A stretch of DNA of 64,000 nt from Winogradskyella haliclonae (lineage in GTDB: Bacteria > Bacteroidota > Bacteroidia > Flavobacteriales > Flavobacteriaceae). Location: positions 1,302,001-1,366,000 of the forward strand of contig NZ_BMDQ01000001.1 in assembly GCF_014635865.1 (NCBI RefSeq), in the 5' to 3' direction. The notes under the pieces were generated by a model. It had not been told where the DNA came from and made no database searches. It saw only the letters and a list, made by a program, of their open reading frames with translations. The stretch's first letter is position 1, and the number at the start of each line of letters is the position of its first letter. This document shows, one piece after another, positions 1 to 7,601 of this stretch. The translations under genes and the position numbers were made by a program.

Positions 1-160
1 TTACTCTTTTTATTTTTTCCAATTCGTAACCATTTTGTAAGTCAAGAATTAGCTTTTCACTTAATTTTTTAAAAGAATCACTTTTGCCAGAAGGCATAAT
101 ATTGGTCTGATATATGATTTTGCTTAAAGCATTAATATTATGTTGGTCAAGAAGTTTCAT
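1..160 (-). CDS. Partial hypothetical cassette protein (C-terminus outside window)
   Basis: An open frame starts with ATG at 160 and runs leftward off the window edge without a stop, giving at least 53 residues. The visible part is charged and helical-looking (MKLLDQHNINAL near the N-terminus). It follows the 175-657 gene by 14 bp with no palindromic element between them, so the two probably share one cassette and one transcript. I do not recognise the family. Confidence 0.6.
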   Translation of the reverse strand, partial: MKLLDQHNINALSKIIYQTNIMPSGKSDSFKKLSEKLILDLQNGYELEKIKRV

Positions 161-174
161 TTAATTTTCAAGGT

Positions 175-657
175 TCAAATCAATTCCGTCTTCTTATTAA
201 TAGTTCTGTCGTTGTGTGTTTCCCAAGTGCAATATTCAGTCAGATTTTCATTCAGTCCAATCTGTAAATGGCGATGTCCGCTGTACCAAGTTTCTGGTCT
301 TTCAGATTCGAGCCAATTCCGCAAGAGTGGAAGCCCTATTTCGATTAGAAATTTCTTTATCTGCTTATTATTTTTAATTTCCACAGCTTTTAAGTTTACA
401 GTCCATTTTTCTAACGGTTTTGAGTAGGTTGCAGAAATTACTCTCCAAAAGCCTAAAAGGTCTCTCGATTCTCCTTTCATATATCGTCCATTCCAGCCTG
501 GAACAAAAAGTCCCATTCGGTGTCCTTTTTCCTTATCAAAAGCTATGGATAAGTCATTATAAATTCCGATTCCGCTCAACGATTCCGAGATTTGTTTTGC
601 TCCGACTGAATGAGTCAATCCGCTAATTGGTTTCGATTTGTGACTTGTCGTTATCAA
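175..657 (-). CDS. Hypothetical protein, 160 aa, array cassette
   Basis: A soluble 160-residue protein without signal peptide or membrane segment. It is rich in Trp and aromatic residues in the middle (GFWRVISATYSKPLEKW) and basic around residues 95-110. The frame opens with TTG at 657; an in-frame stop lies four codons upstream, so no longer start exists, and no nearby ATG would keep the N-terminus. It is the first gene of a two-gene cassette with the partial gene to its left, and lies just downstream of the 675-872 palindromic element. Family not recognised. Confidence 0.6.
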   Translation of the reverse strand: MITTSHKSKPISGLTHSVGAKQISESLSGIGIYNDLSIAFDKEKGHRMGLFVPGWNGRYMKGESRDLLGFWRVISATYSKPLEKWTVNLKAVEIKNNKQIKKFLIEIGLPLLRNWLESERPETWYSGHRHLQIGLNENLTEYCTWETHNDRTINKKTELI

Positions 658-674
658 TGCTGTTTTCTAATTGT

Positions 675-872
675 GCCTAACGGACTTGTGTATGAAACGT
701 AGCGTGAAAAAAGACACTAACTTTTCGGATTAACACAGAGCCGAATTTTTATATTTTGTTTTTAATTTATCAATTTTAAAAGCCAAATTAAAAATTTGGC
801 GGACTTTCTAAATATACACAAACCTTTTGGTTAAGCACTTATTAGCTATGTTTTATACACCGTGTTGTATGC
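675..872 (-). repeat. attC-like element 1 (long class, ~198 bp)
   Basis: Core GCCTAAC on the left, which fits the integron R'' consensus RYYYAAC, and GTTGTATGC on the right. The second stem is TGTGTAT/ATACAC. The interior is the long form, with a pair of AT-rich arms (CGAATTTTT and AAAAATTTGG) that can form a long stem. The right core belongs to the neighbouring cassette and matches the inverted copy at 1643-1651. Confidence 0.75.
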
Positions 873-876
873 AGTT

Positions 877-1173
877 TTATTTTAGCTCTCTCTTTATTAA
901 TTCAAAATTTTTTCTATTCTTTTCAAGAATTACATTCTTAAGCATTTTTTCATCACAAGCTCCAAATTTTATAAAGTTTTGTCTTCCTTCTCTTAGTGTC
1001 ATACGATTTGGTCCGGAATGAATATTAGGTTCATCTATATCAATTCCATCGTCTTCCCAAAAACATATTGGACAAATTAGATAATTCCCTCTTTCAGGTA
1101 GACTTATATAATCACAACAAGGACACTGATGTTTGGGTTTTAGACTTTTTGGTTTATACCATTTCCATTTCAT
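877..1173 (-). CDS. Cysteine-rich CPCC-family protein, 98 aa
   Basis: The CPCC motif near residues 18-21 followed by CPIC near residue 35, then FWEDDG, an N-R-T-L-EGR-NF segment and FGACD are the pattern of the Cys_rich_CPCC family, probably a small zinc-binding domain. Function is unknown. These proteins recur in polymorphic-toxin and accessory contexts, which is family knowledge and not shown here. It starts at ATG 1173, a few bases after the (frame-restored) end of the DUF4262 gene, so the two form one cassette between elements 1 and 2. Confidence 0.75.
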   Translation of the reverse strand: MKWKWYKPKSLKPKHQCPCCDYISLPERGNYLICPICFWEDDGIDIDEPNIHSGPNRMTLREGRQNFIKFGACDEKMLKNVILEKNRKNFELIKRELK

Positions 1174-1204
1174 TTTTTACTCTCCTAATATTTTTTGGCC
1201 ATAG

Positions 1205-1621
1205 TCATATTCCTCTTCGTTTGGAAAAAAAACCATTCAAGTCAGGAAAAATTAACTGTAAATATTTGAATTCCGAATTCTGATAAAATTTAAACGAACT
1301 CAATGTGTATTCAGTCAGCTTATGATTTTCTATTTCTATGAAATAAATGGAAAAACGGTCAATTAAATCATCAATTTTTTTATTCAGTGGTATTTCTTTG
1401 AATTTAAACCTTTCCACGTAATTAGTAATCAATGTGTTTGTTAGTCCGTTCGGAAGTCCAGAAATGAAAAGTTCAGGAATTCCAAAGTTTTTATAAATTC
1501 CAGTAGAGTATCCAAAAGGCGTAAATCCTATTTCTTCCATTACGTAGGTATTATGAAATCCATATTTTTCAATGTTGTCATAAACCATCTTAAAATACTT
1601 TTCCCTTTTTTCGTCACTCAT
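1205..1621 (-). CDS. DUF4262-family protein with frameshifted C-terminus
   Basis: The segment FTPFGYSTGIYKNFGIPELFISGL matches the DUF4262 pattern (a P-F-Y-T-GL core followed by HPEL-type sequence), and the end reaches LQLIFPDLNG as in that family. Reading then goes out of frame at a run of eight A (plus strand 1225-1232), ending as SKRRGI. Removing one base gives FFPNEEEYDYGQKILGE with a stop at 1177-1179, which looks like the normal family ending and sits next to the ATG of the CPCC gene. I use ATG at 1621; a TTG six codons upstream is possible. Function unknown. Confidence 0.7.
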   Translation of the reverse strand: MSDEKREKYFKMVYDNIEKYGFHNTYVMEEIGFTPFGYSTGIYKNFGIPELFISGLPNGLTNTLITNYVERFKFKEIPLNKKIDDLIDRFSIYFIEIENHKLTEYTLSSFKFYQNSEFKYLQLIFPDLNGFFSKRRGI

Positions 1622-1642
1622 TCGTTCGGTTTTTCTCAAATT

Positions 1643-1777
1643 GCATACAACGGTCTCGGCTATGAGTAGTTACGTGGTTTAGCAGTTAACTTTGCAAGTA
1701 CACACCAATCTAAAAATCCGCAAGGATTTTCAGAAGTAGGCTAGAACAAGCAATTACTTATAGCCATTGTTGTAACC
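1643..1777 (-). repeat. attC-like element 2
   Basis: Cores GCATACAAC (1643) and GTTGTAACC (right). Second stem GGCTAT/ATAGCC, apical hairpin AAAATCCGCAAGGATTTT. The left core is the inverted copy of the GTTGTATGC at 864-872, so it closes the cassette at 877-1621. The gene at 1754-2326 ends inside this element. Confidence 0.8.
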
Positions 1778-2326
1778 AGTTATTTTTATTCGTTTTATTT
1801 GATTTTCTATTCGTAATTCCGTGTTCTTAAGTTCATTTTGGTCAAGTCCATTGTAAATTGAAAAGAAATTTTCCTCATCAGATTCAGATTCCTTTTTCAA
1901 AACGAATTCTATTCCGACAAGAATAAATTCCGATTCTTTGTTCTTTTGATAAAAATCATATGTCAAAATATTGATATCAGTAATTACCTTATTTAGATTT
2001 TTACTTAATTCAATTTTCGGATTTTCTTTCCAGGTCAATGGCATTTCATCTCCGCTTCCATACCAATCCAGTTTCTCGGATAGCTCAAACGAGTTTACAG
2101 TCATACTAAAATCGTCCAATTGATAAGCGGTAAATTCAAATCTTTGTCCGTCAATTTCAAGGACTACAGGTCCATCAGCTAACCATTCATCTTCATTTAA
2201 GTCCCACATTAACCAATAACGCTCAATTTTTTTTCCGATTAGTTCAGTCAGAGTTTTTTCAAACTCATTTTTGAAACTTTTTCCGCTATTGTGAAATTTT
2301 GGTTTATATGATGGAATTCCAAGCAT
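1754..2326 (-). CDS. Hypothetical protein, 190 aa, array cassette
   Basis: A soluble protein starting at ATG 2326, rich in Trp, Asp and Glu in the middle (WLMWDLNEDEWLADGP around residue 40), with no signal peptide or membrane helix. Its final residues, YNNGYK and the stop, are encoded by the arm of attC-like element 2, so the natural stop lies in the recombination element. Flanking cores GTTGTAACC and GGTTACAAC are inverted copies of each other. Family not recognised. Confidence 0.65.
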   Translation of the reverse strand: MLGIPSYKPKFHNSGKSFKNEFEKTLTELIGKKIERYWLMWDLNEDEWLADGPVVLEIDGQRFEFTAYQLDDFSMTVNSFELSEKLDWYGSGDEMPLTWKENPKIELSKNLNKVITDINILTYDFYQKNKESEFILVGIEFVLKKESESDEENFFSIYNGLDQNELKNTELRIENQIKRIKITGYNNGYK

Positions 2327-2338
2327 TCTGTTCTAATT

Positions 2339-2474
2339 GGTTACAACGGTCTAATGTATGATTTCGTTGCGTGTTTAAGCACTAAAGCTAGCAAATAAAT
2401 CACTGATAGAAAGTCCGCGAGGACTTTCGTAAGTAGGCTATAACTAGCAATGAATTATACACATTGTTACCCAA
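2339..2474 (-). repeat. attC-like element 3
   Basis: Cores GGTTACAAC (left) and GTTACCCAAC (right). Second stem built from TGTATGATT and AATTATACA. The apical hairpin GAAAGTCCGCGAGGACTTTC has both arms changed relative to other copies while pairing is kept. Confidence 0.8.
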
Positions 2475-3180
2475 CGTTTTTATTTTCCATTATTATTTCA
2501 ACTGCTTTTACAGCTTCTTTCTGATACTTCGATTTGTTATTCAAAATTTCATTCAGTTCACTTTCGGATTTGGATTGAAATTTCTCAACGAATTTTTCAG
2601 TCCGATTTTTTTCTTGAACTTGTTTTAATTCTACAACTTCTTTAGAATCAGATTTGTTAATGTACTGAAACATTCTAAACCTATACTTTGTGTTGTCCAC
2701 AAATGGTTTCTCGTGTAAAAAGTCCACAAGCAGATTTGATATATAATATCTATCTCCATTTTTAAATTCCAAATCCCAATATGCAAGGTCAGAGTTTATC
2801 ATTTTCCAACGTCTTGCATTGTCAATCCGATTTTTATAATAAATTCCTAAATGATAAATCGAAGATTTTATTTCTGATATTTTATATTGTTTTGATATTC
2901 CGTTTTTTACAATTCCAATGCTACCTAATTCACTATCAATTTCAATTTTAGTATCTCTATTTTGTTTATAATAATCAAGGTAAATAATGAAATTCGGTAG
3001 ATTGTATATTAAGAAAATTACGGACATTATTTTAACAAACAAAAAGTTCAAAACAAATGGCTCTCCTTTTCTTAGATAATAATAAATTGGTGTTATTATT
3101 ATAGTTCCAACAACAAAATAGACATTCTCTCTTAAAAGAATTTTCAATAGTTTATTGTTATGTTCGAAAGTTTTTTTCAA
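2467..3180 (-). CDS. Hypothetical membrane protein, 237 aa
   Basis: Two hydrophobic segments lie at about residues 18-38 and 43-68, followed by a cytoplasmic-looking domain rich in charged and aromatic residues and a Lys/Glu-rich C-terminal helix (KFQSKSESELNEILNNKSKYQ). The layout resembles small two-helix proteins with a PH-like domain, but no family can be named. The frame opens with TTG at 3180, embedded in the cassette leader AACATTTGA; no ATG is available nearby. It is the sole gene of its cassette, with cores GTTACCCAAC and GTTGGGTAAC. Confidence 0.6.
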   Translation of the reverse strand: MKKTFEHNNKLLKILLRENVYFVVGTIIITPIYYYLRKGEPFVLNFLFVKIMSVIFLIYNLPNFIIYLDYYKQNRDTKIEIDSELGSIGIVKNGISKQYKISEIKSSIYHLGIYYKNRIDNARRWKMINSDLAYWDLEFKNGDRYYISNLLVDFLHEKPFVDNTKYRFRMFQYINKSDSKEVVELKQVQEKNRTEKFVEKFQSKSESELNEILNNKSKYQKEAVKAVEIIMENKNVG

Positions 3181-3183
3181 ATG

Positions 3184-3320
3184 TTGGGTAACGTGTTTGT
3201 ATATGGAAAGTTGCGTATTTGCGTGCGAGGATTTTCCAAAGGAAAATCAGACGTAGCAAATGAGCAACGACCTTAGTTTTAGCACAACACCAGCAATTTT
3301 TTATATACGGTGTTGGTAAA
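3184..3320 (-). repeat. attC-like element 4
   Basis: Cores TTGGGTAAC and GTTGGTAAA. Second stem GTATAT/ATATAC. The inner hairpin GATTTTCCAAAGGAAAATC replaces the usual TCCG-type apex, so the interior is divergent while the outer architecture is kept. Confidence 0.75.
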
Positions 3321-3337
3321 TCGTTTTTTTATTTTAT

Positions 3338-3910
3338 TCAAGGAATTATATAACTCAATCCGTAAAAATAGACAATTCCGAATATTATAATTCCAATATA
3401 ATTCATTTTCAGTTTTGTTCCTTTTAAGTCAGACCAAATTGTTTTTAATTTCTCTTTTTCGGATGAAACAACTTTGGTATTTGCTAAATAATCTCCGATT
3501 CTTCTTTCTGGATTGAAAAATCCAACTATTACTTCTATTGGCCAAGCAATGCAAATTGTAAAATTTCGCACGAAACATTGTAATTCAGTTGCAGGTTTTT
3601 CCGTTTTTCGGTCAACGACTTGATAACCCATTATTCGTTTAGCAGGACTTTTGGCATTAAAAAAATCTTTGTTGTAATAGATAAAGATTATCAAAACCCA
3701 AACATAGGATATCATTCCATCATTTAATCGAAATCCAGATTTTTCTAGAATTATTCCGAACAGAATTGCAATCGGAATTATCAAAACGCACATTAAAAAA
3801 TGGTCTAATAACATAGCAGAAATTCTATGAAATCGAGGGCTTCGGTTTGCTATATTTTCAAACATTCCGATAGACAAAAGTCCGCTATTATTTTCTGTGT
3901 TTTTCGTCAT
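3338..3910 (-). CDS. RDD-family membrane protein
   Basis: About 190 residues with three hydrophobic stretches (roughly residues 33-57, 66-82 and 115-130) and a fourth near the C-terminus. The segment RISAMLLDHFLM carries the Arg and Asp of the RDD family, and SPAKRIMGYQVVD plus the later RRIGDYLANTKVV are typical of its downstream part. RDD proteins are small inner-membrane proteins, some linked to ion transport; no specific substrate can be given. ATG at 3910 is preferred over a TTG two codons upstream. Single-gene cassette; its flanking cores differ at one base. Confidence 0.75.
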   Translation of the reverse strand: MTKNTENNSGLLSIGMFENIANRSPRFHRISAMLLDHFLMCVLIIPIAILFGIILEKSGFRLNDGMISYVWVLIIFIYYNKDFFNAKSPAKRIMGYQVVDRKTEKPATELQCFVRNFTICIAWPIEVIVGFFNPERRIGDYLANTKVVSSEKEKLKTIWSDLKGTKLKMNYIGIIIFGIVYFYGLSYIIP

Positions 3911-3919
3911 TCTCAAATG

Positions 3920-3997
3920 TTTGCCAACGTTCCGGCTATGAAGCGTAGGAACGGTTTGGTTGGTTAGGCCTATGCTTTATAGCCATTGTTGTAGCAC
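3920..3997 (-). repeat. attC-like element 5 (short class, ~78 bp)
   Basis: Cores TTTGCCAAC and GTTGTAGCAC, second stem GGCTAT/ATAGCC. The apical hairpin found in the other copies is missing, which leaves an element about half the usual length. It shows that only the core and second stem are invariant. Confidence 0.75.
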
Positions 3998-4006
3998 GTT
4001 TTTTAT

Positions 4007-4495
4007 TTATAATAGTTTTCCAATTCGCTCAATTTCACCCTTCATAGTCGTCTCCGAACTTTTTGCAATTGAATAGCCTTCAGCCACAATTTCAAAGCAG
4101 GTATCGTGAAAGAAGAAGATGAAATGTTCATATTTTGAAAATTGTTCGTCTTTATGATATGGATGGACAGAATTCATCTTTATCAAGTCTTTTATCCATT
4201 TAGATTCAGATACTTTTTGAATTGAGTAAGGTTGAAGTCCGAGTTCATACAATGGATGTCCGTTAATTGATTCGTCATTTGGATTTCCAAATTTGAATTG
4301 AGCAAATCGGTCAAACTTGACGGTTACAATTCCTTCATCATTTTCTGTCCGCATATGAACTGTAGAACCATCCCAATTAGGGTCAACATTGCTCACATAG
4401 AAAATCAGATAAATATGATGTTCATTTGATAAAATGGTCGGCATAGGAGCGCCAACGTCAATGTCAAAATCTTCTTTTATCTGTTCAATTTTCAT
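4007..4495 (-). CDS. Hypothetical protein, 162 aa
   Basis: A soluble, acidic protein (MKIEQIKEDFDIDVGAP at the N-terminus) with an HIYLIFYV strand and HFIFFFHDTCFEIVAEGY near residue 130, suggesting a mixed alpha/beta fold. No signal peptide. It starts at ATG 4495, 15 bp after the stop of the 4511-4924 gene, and shares that cassette. Related short proteins occur in many bacteria, but I cannot name a function. Confidence 0.65.
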   Translation of the reverse strand: MKIEQIKEDFDIDVGAPMPTILSNEHHIYLIFYVSNVDPNWDGSTVHMRTENDEGIVTVKFDRFAQFKFGNPNDESINGHPLYELGLQPYSIQKVSESKWIKDLIKMNSVHPYHKDEQFSKYEHFIFFFHDTCFEIVAEGYSIAKSSETTMKGEIERIGKLL

Positions 4496-4510
4496 TCTAT
4501 TAACGAGTTA

Positions 4511-4924
4511 TTATTTTAATATTTTGTCAATTGAGTCTCTATCTACTTTCAGCCTTTCAAGAATAAATTGAGCAAAACGCTTATTTGATTTGTTGTACTT
4601 ATCAAAATCATCCATTAGTCCAGTAGCGTATAGCCGCTCGTTCACTGTCATTCCACCTAACTCATTTAATTCTGGTTTTTCAAGAGCACTCATAATTTTT
4701 TGCTGAAGTTCTCGCCATTCTTGCTGTATTCCAATTCGGGCAATTATATCTGAATCCTTATCGCCATGAATGTCTCTCATTCTGTAATCGGCTTCAGCTG
4801 GGTTGTCAGGATTTACAAATTGGTTAATGCTCAGATTGAATAGAGCTTGACCAAATCGCAGTTCAGGGTCTCGATTCAGTGCTTCTTCAATTGCATTTAA
4901 GATTATTCTATGCTCTTCAGTCAT
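4511..4924 (-). CDS. Hypothetical protein, 137 aa
   Basis: A largely helical soluble protein. The N-terminal ~60 residues (AIEEALNRDPELRFGQALFNL) look like a small helical domain, and the rest is charged. ATG at 4924 lies shortly after the core GTTGTAGCAC. It is the first gene of a two-gene cassette, with the 162-residue gene 15 bp downstream, so they are likely co-transcribed and may work together. A toxin-immunity or effector-chaperone pair is conceivable, but nothing in the sequence proves it. Confidence 0.65.
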   Translation of the reverse strand: MTEEHRIILNAIEEALNRDPELRFGQALFNLSINQFVNPDNPAEADYRMRDIHGDKDSDIIARIGIQQEWRELQQKIMSALEKPELNELGGMTVNERLYATGLMDDFDKYNKSNKRFAQFILERLKVDRDSIDKILK

Positions 4925-4932
4925 TCTTTAAT

Positions 4933-5072
4933 GTGCTACAACGGTTTTGGCTATGGTTTCGTTACGGAATGGTACGCGAGTATCATTCCGCCGTAACCAT
5001 AAATTTAGCAAAAAGGCTTGAAATTCCGATTAGGAATTTCAGCCGTAATGAACTATAGCCGTTGTTGTAAGT
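4933..5072 (-). repeat. attC-like element 6
   Basis: Cores GTGCTACAAC and GTTGTAAGT, second stem GGCTAT/ATAGCC, an inner arm pair CGTTACGGAATG/CATTCCGCCGTAAC and apex AAATTCCGATTAGGAATTT. The ~130 bp between the private cores is identical, base for base, to element 13 at 9986-10125. Confidence 0.85.
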
Positions 5073-5706
5073 TGTTTTTTTTTCTTATTAGAGTTATTCC
5101 AACTATCAATCCGACAATTCCCAATAAAATCAGCAATTCAGTTTTAAAAACGGAAATCAATTTCCAAAATTCAGATTTTCCAGTTATTTGTTTTATTTCA
5201 GAGATTTTTGGTAATGAAATATGATTAAAAAAATAGTCAGAGTCTGTAATTCCCGTATCATTTTTTGAAATACAATTAAACAAGAACAATTGATTGTTCA
5301 TTAAATAAACTTCCGATTCATAAAGTCGATTTCCACTGCTGTCAGCCAAGGTCAATTTTTGTCCGATAAGCCCATTCTTATTAATTTCTTTTTTCGAAAC
5401 AGTTGTATTCGGATAGCTTTTTGAAATGTTGGGAACAGCTTCTTCGTAAAGACTAATTAATTCCTTTTTAGAATTCGGTAGACTTTGTTCATCAATCATC
5501 ATTTTATTTCCGCTGTAAACTATGTCATTTTTTTCAGCTGATAGTTCGTACATTTTAATTCCGTCCTGTTCAGAATCGAAAAGATTAGCATTTTCAGCTG
5601 GCAATTTAAATCGAACGTTTTTGTCTAATTCAAAATCAAACCATTGTCCGTTTTGAGCGAATGATTGAAAAGAAATCAGTATTAAAATCCAATAAATATT
5701 TTTCAA
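5053..5706 (-). CDS. Exported membrane-anchored hypothetical protein, 217 aa
   Basis: An N-terminal signal peptide (MKNIYWILILISFQSFAQ) precedes a periplasmic domain of about 165 residues. A single transmembrane helix at about 188-206 is followed by a short basic tail (RKKNNLQQRL). This topology suggests a periplasmic domain tethered to the inner membrane. The frame starts with TTG at 5706; the signal peptide supports this start. Single-gene cassette with cores GTTGTAAGT/ACTTACAAC. Family not recognised. Confidence 0.65.
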   Translation of the reverse strand: MKNIYWILILISFQSFAQNGQWFDFELDKNVRFKLPAENANLFDSEQDGIKMYELSAEKNDIVYSGNKMMIDEQSLPNSKKELISLYEEAVPNISKSYPNTTVSKKEINKNGLIGQKLTLADSSGNRLYESEVYLMNNQLFLFNCISKNDTGITDSDYFFNHISLPKISEIKQITGKSEFWKLISVFKTELLILLGIVGLIVGITLIRKKNNLQQRL

Positions 5707-5726
5707 ATGTGAAGTGTTTTAAAATT

Positions 5727-5865
5727 ACTTACAACGGTCTCGTATAACCGTCAGTTACGGTTTTTAGATTACTATTTTTCGGTTAAGCACAGACTTTAGC
5801 AATTCCGAGTGGATTCGCCAGCGGTCGAATCCGCCGTAATTGCGGTTATACATTGTTGTAAAACG
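5727..5865 (-). repeat. attC-like element 7
   Basis: Cores ACTTACAAC and GTTGTAAAAC. The second stem is extended here: GTATAACCG pairs with CGGTTATAC, a compensated change relative to other copies. Apex GATTCGCCAGCGGTCGAATC. Confidence 0.8.
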
Positions 5866-5869
5866 TTTT

Positions 5870-6463
5870 TTAGTCAATTCCTAAATCGTTTGTGAAAGAA
5901 TGATGTAATTCGATTTCGCTAATTGGCACACCAATTCTATCTTCTGTTATTCCGCAAATAATTCGCTCAACTTCATATTTGCTTGATATTTTTTCAATGT
6001 TTATTAGTTTGTCTCTGTTTAAAGATATTGTCCAATCGACCAATTGTCTTAATGTTCCTTTTGAAACAGGTGTTGTACGTTTGATAGTTTTTATTCCCAA
6101 AATCTTGACGTGAGAACCTAATTCTGGATTAAAATCCAACGCTACTAAATCAGGTAATTCAAGTCCAACTTCCGTTCTTAATTGACTCCACTTTTCTTTC
6201 AATTCCGATTGTGAAAATAACTCCGATATTTTCATATCAGGTCTTATTACCCTTTCGGTTAAAGTCAAATTTTTTAACGCTTTTCTGATTTTATAAAATA
6301 CTATTTGACTCAAACATTTATCTGTCGGATTTTTTGCAATTCTGCTGAAAACAATATCTGCGAAATCCTGAACTGTATAAATTTTTTCCGCTTCAGAATC
6401 ATCAATTCGTATTCCAAATTTGTCCTCAATTGATATCACTAATTCTACTGAATCTAATCCCAT
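5870..6463 (-). CDS. Acyl-carrier-protein-like protein, 197 aa
   Basis: The N-terminus MGLDSVELVISIEDKFGIRI resembles helix II of acyl carrier proteins, with the Ser at position 5 in the DSVEL context where phosphopantetheine is attached. DSEAEKIYTVQDFADIV continues that fold. The first ACP helix is absent. The remaining ~130 residues are a separate domain ending in HSFTNDLGID, again reminiscent of the DLG-D motif. It may belong to a stand-alone phosphopantetheine-binding family seen without a synthase; no biosynthetic genes lie nearby. Starts at ATG 6463; single-gene cassette with cores GTTGTAAAAC/GTTTTACAAC. Confidence 0.6.
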   Translation of the reverse strand: MGLDSVELVISIEDKFGIRIDDSEAEKIYTVQDFADIVFSRIAKNPTDKCLSQIVFYKIRKALKNLTLTERVIRPDMKISELFSQSELKEKWSQLRTEVGLELPDLVALDFNPELGSHVKILGIKTIKRTTPVSKGTLRQLVDWTISLNRDKLINIEKISSKYEVERIICGITEDRIGVPISEIELHHSFTNDLGID

Positions 6464-6481
6464 TGTCGGTTTGGTTTAAAT

Positions 6482-6617
6482 GTTTTACAACGGTCCTGGC
6501 TATGAGTAGTTGCGTGGGTAAGTACTTAACTTTGCAAGTACATACCAAGCTGAAAATCCGCGAGGATTTTCAGAAGTAGGCGAGAACAAGCAATTACTTA
6601 TAGCCATTGTTGGGCAT
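6482..6617 (-). repeat. attC-like element 8
   Basis: Cores GTTTTACAAC and GTTGGGCAT. The right core includes GTTGGGC, a fit to the integron R' consensus GTTRRRY. Second stem GGCTATGAGTA with TACTTATAGCC, apex AAAATCCGCGAGGATTTT. Confidence 0.8.
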
Positions 6618-6623
6618 AGTTTT

Positions 6624-7304
6624 TTATAGGTTATTAATCATATTTATTTTAGTGTCAATTCCATTGAAATAGTCCACATAATCGGTCAAGTCAGCGTCTA
6701 TCCATTCCAATAATTCATAAATTTCATTTTTAATATTAATTGCTTCTGTAAAATTAATTGCGTTTCCATTAAAGCAAATAGGTTCGTTATGATAAACTCG
6801 ATTTCTAAATTCTCTAATGTTATTTAGTTTTTGGTTTAAAATATTTCTGTTCACGTGAGTTGGCTTGTTAGGAAAGCAATGAATTACAACACCTCCGATT
6901 AGCCTGTAGTGATGAGTGTCAAACAAACTTGTCCAAAAACCAAAAGATTGTTCCGCAATAACTTTTCCAGAGGTTACAATTCCGCCTTTCCGTCTAATAG
7001 TTCTTTCGGCTTTATTTACTGAATTTTTTAAAAAGAACCTTGAGCCAGTTAGTGAAGGATGGTTCATAAATCTATTCTTTTCCGCTATTATCCAATTTGG
7101 ATTTGCAAAATGAGATGAAACTTGGTAGTTGACAATGTTTCTAAAAAATATTTCGAAAAGATTTAAAACAGGATAAAACGATTGAGCAACTCTCAAATTT
7201 ATTCTGTATAACTTTTGTGCTTTTGATTTTGAGTTTCCAGTAGCGATTAAAAATCGGTCCAATCTTGGTTGTGATAAGTAGTATTCTAATTTTTGATATT
7301 CCAA
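6624..7304 (-). CDS. Abi-like protein with HEPN motif (phage abortive infection type)
   Basis: About 226 residues. The N-terminal part (LEYYLSQPRLDRFL, then LYRINLRVAQSFYPVL and FEIFFRN) and the motif RNRVYH at residues 167-172 fit the Abi_2/AbiD-F-like group. R-x4-H is the HEPN ribonuclease signature, so an RNA-cleaving abortive-infection role is the likely reading. The frame begins with TTG at 7304. Unlike other cassettes, a 160 bp upstream stretch carries a terminator hairpin and a possible promoter of its own, so this gene may be expressed independently of the array. Confidence 0.7.
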   Translation of the reverse strand: MEYQKLEYYLSQPRLDRFLIATGNSKSKAQKLYRINLRVAQSFYPVLNLFEIFFRNIVNYQVSSHFANPNWIIAEKNRFMNHPSLTGSRFFLKNSVNKAERTIRRKGGIVTSGKVIAEQSFGFWTSLFDTHHYRLIGGVVIHCFPNKPTHVNRNILNQKLNNIREFRNRVYHNEPICFNGNAINFTEAINIKNEIYELLEWIDADLTDYVDYFNGIDTKINMINNL

Positions 7305-7330
7305 TATTCTTTTACTTTTATTTGTCTATT

Positions 7331-7353
7331 ACAAAATAATTCACTTATTTTGT
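7331..7353. repeat. Inverted repeat upstream of the Abi-like gene
   Basis: ACAAAATAA and TTATTTTGT are perfect 9 bp arms around a 5-base loop. The repeat lies in the leader between the putative promoter and the Abi-like start codon, so it could be an operator or an RNA hairpin. Confidence 0.5.
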
Positions 7354-7386
7354 ATTGTAATGCTTAATCAAGCCTCTTTCTTTATA

Positions 7387-7414
7387 GAAACGTAATTAAG
7401 TGAAAGATATACAA
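7387..7414 (-). promoter_or_regulatory. Possible cassette-borne promoter for the Abi-like gene
   Basis: On the minus strand TTG (7414-7412) is followed after 17 bases by TACGTTTC (7394-7387), one mismatch from the Bacteroidota -7 element TAnnTTTG, with a spacing usual for that class. It sits directly downstream of a terminator hairpin. Inference from motif only. Confidence 0.35.
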
Positions 7415-7442
7415 AACCTCTCAATTTTACGAGAGGTTTTTT
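7413..7442. terminator. Intrinsic-type terminator inside a cassette
   Basis: AAAACCTCTC and GAGAGGTTTT are perfect 10 bp arms around an 8-base loop, with T/A runs on both sides, so it could act in either direction. On the array strand it lies upstream of the Abi-like gene and would stop read-through from the preceding cassette. Confidence 0.65.
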
Positions 7443-7467
7443 CATTTTTATGCGTTCCGTTTAAATT

Positions 7468-7601
7468 ATGCCCAACGGTTCGGCTATGAGTAGTTGCGTG
7501 GGTTAGCACTTAACCTTACAAGTACACACCAAGTTGGAAATTCCGCAGGAATTTCCAAAGTAGGCGAGAACAAGCAATTACTTATAGCCATTGTTGTGCA
7601 T
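7468..7601 (-). repeat. attC-like element 9
   Basis: Cores ATGCCCAAC and GTTGTGCAT, second stem GGCTAT/ATAGCC, apex GAAATTCCGCAGGAATTTC. The left core is the inverted copy of the GTTGGGCAT at the other end of the Abi cassette. The gene at 7578-8066 ends inside this element. Confidence 0.8.
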
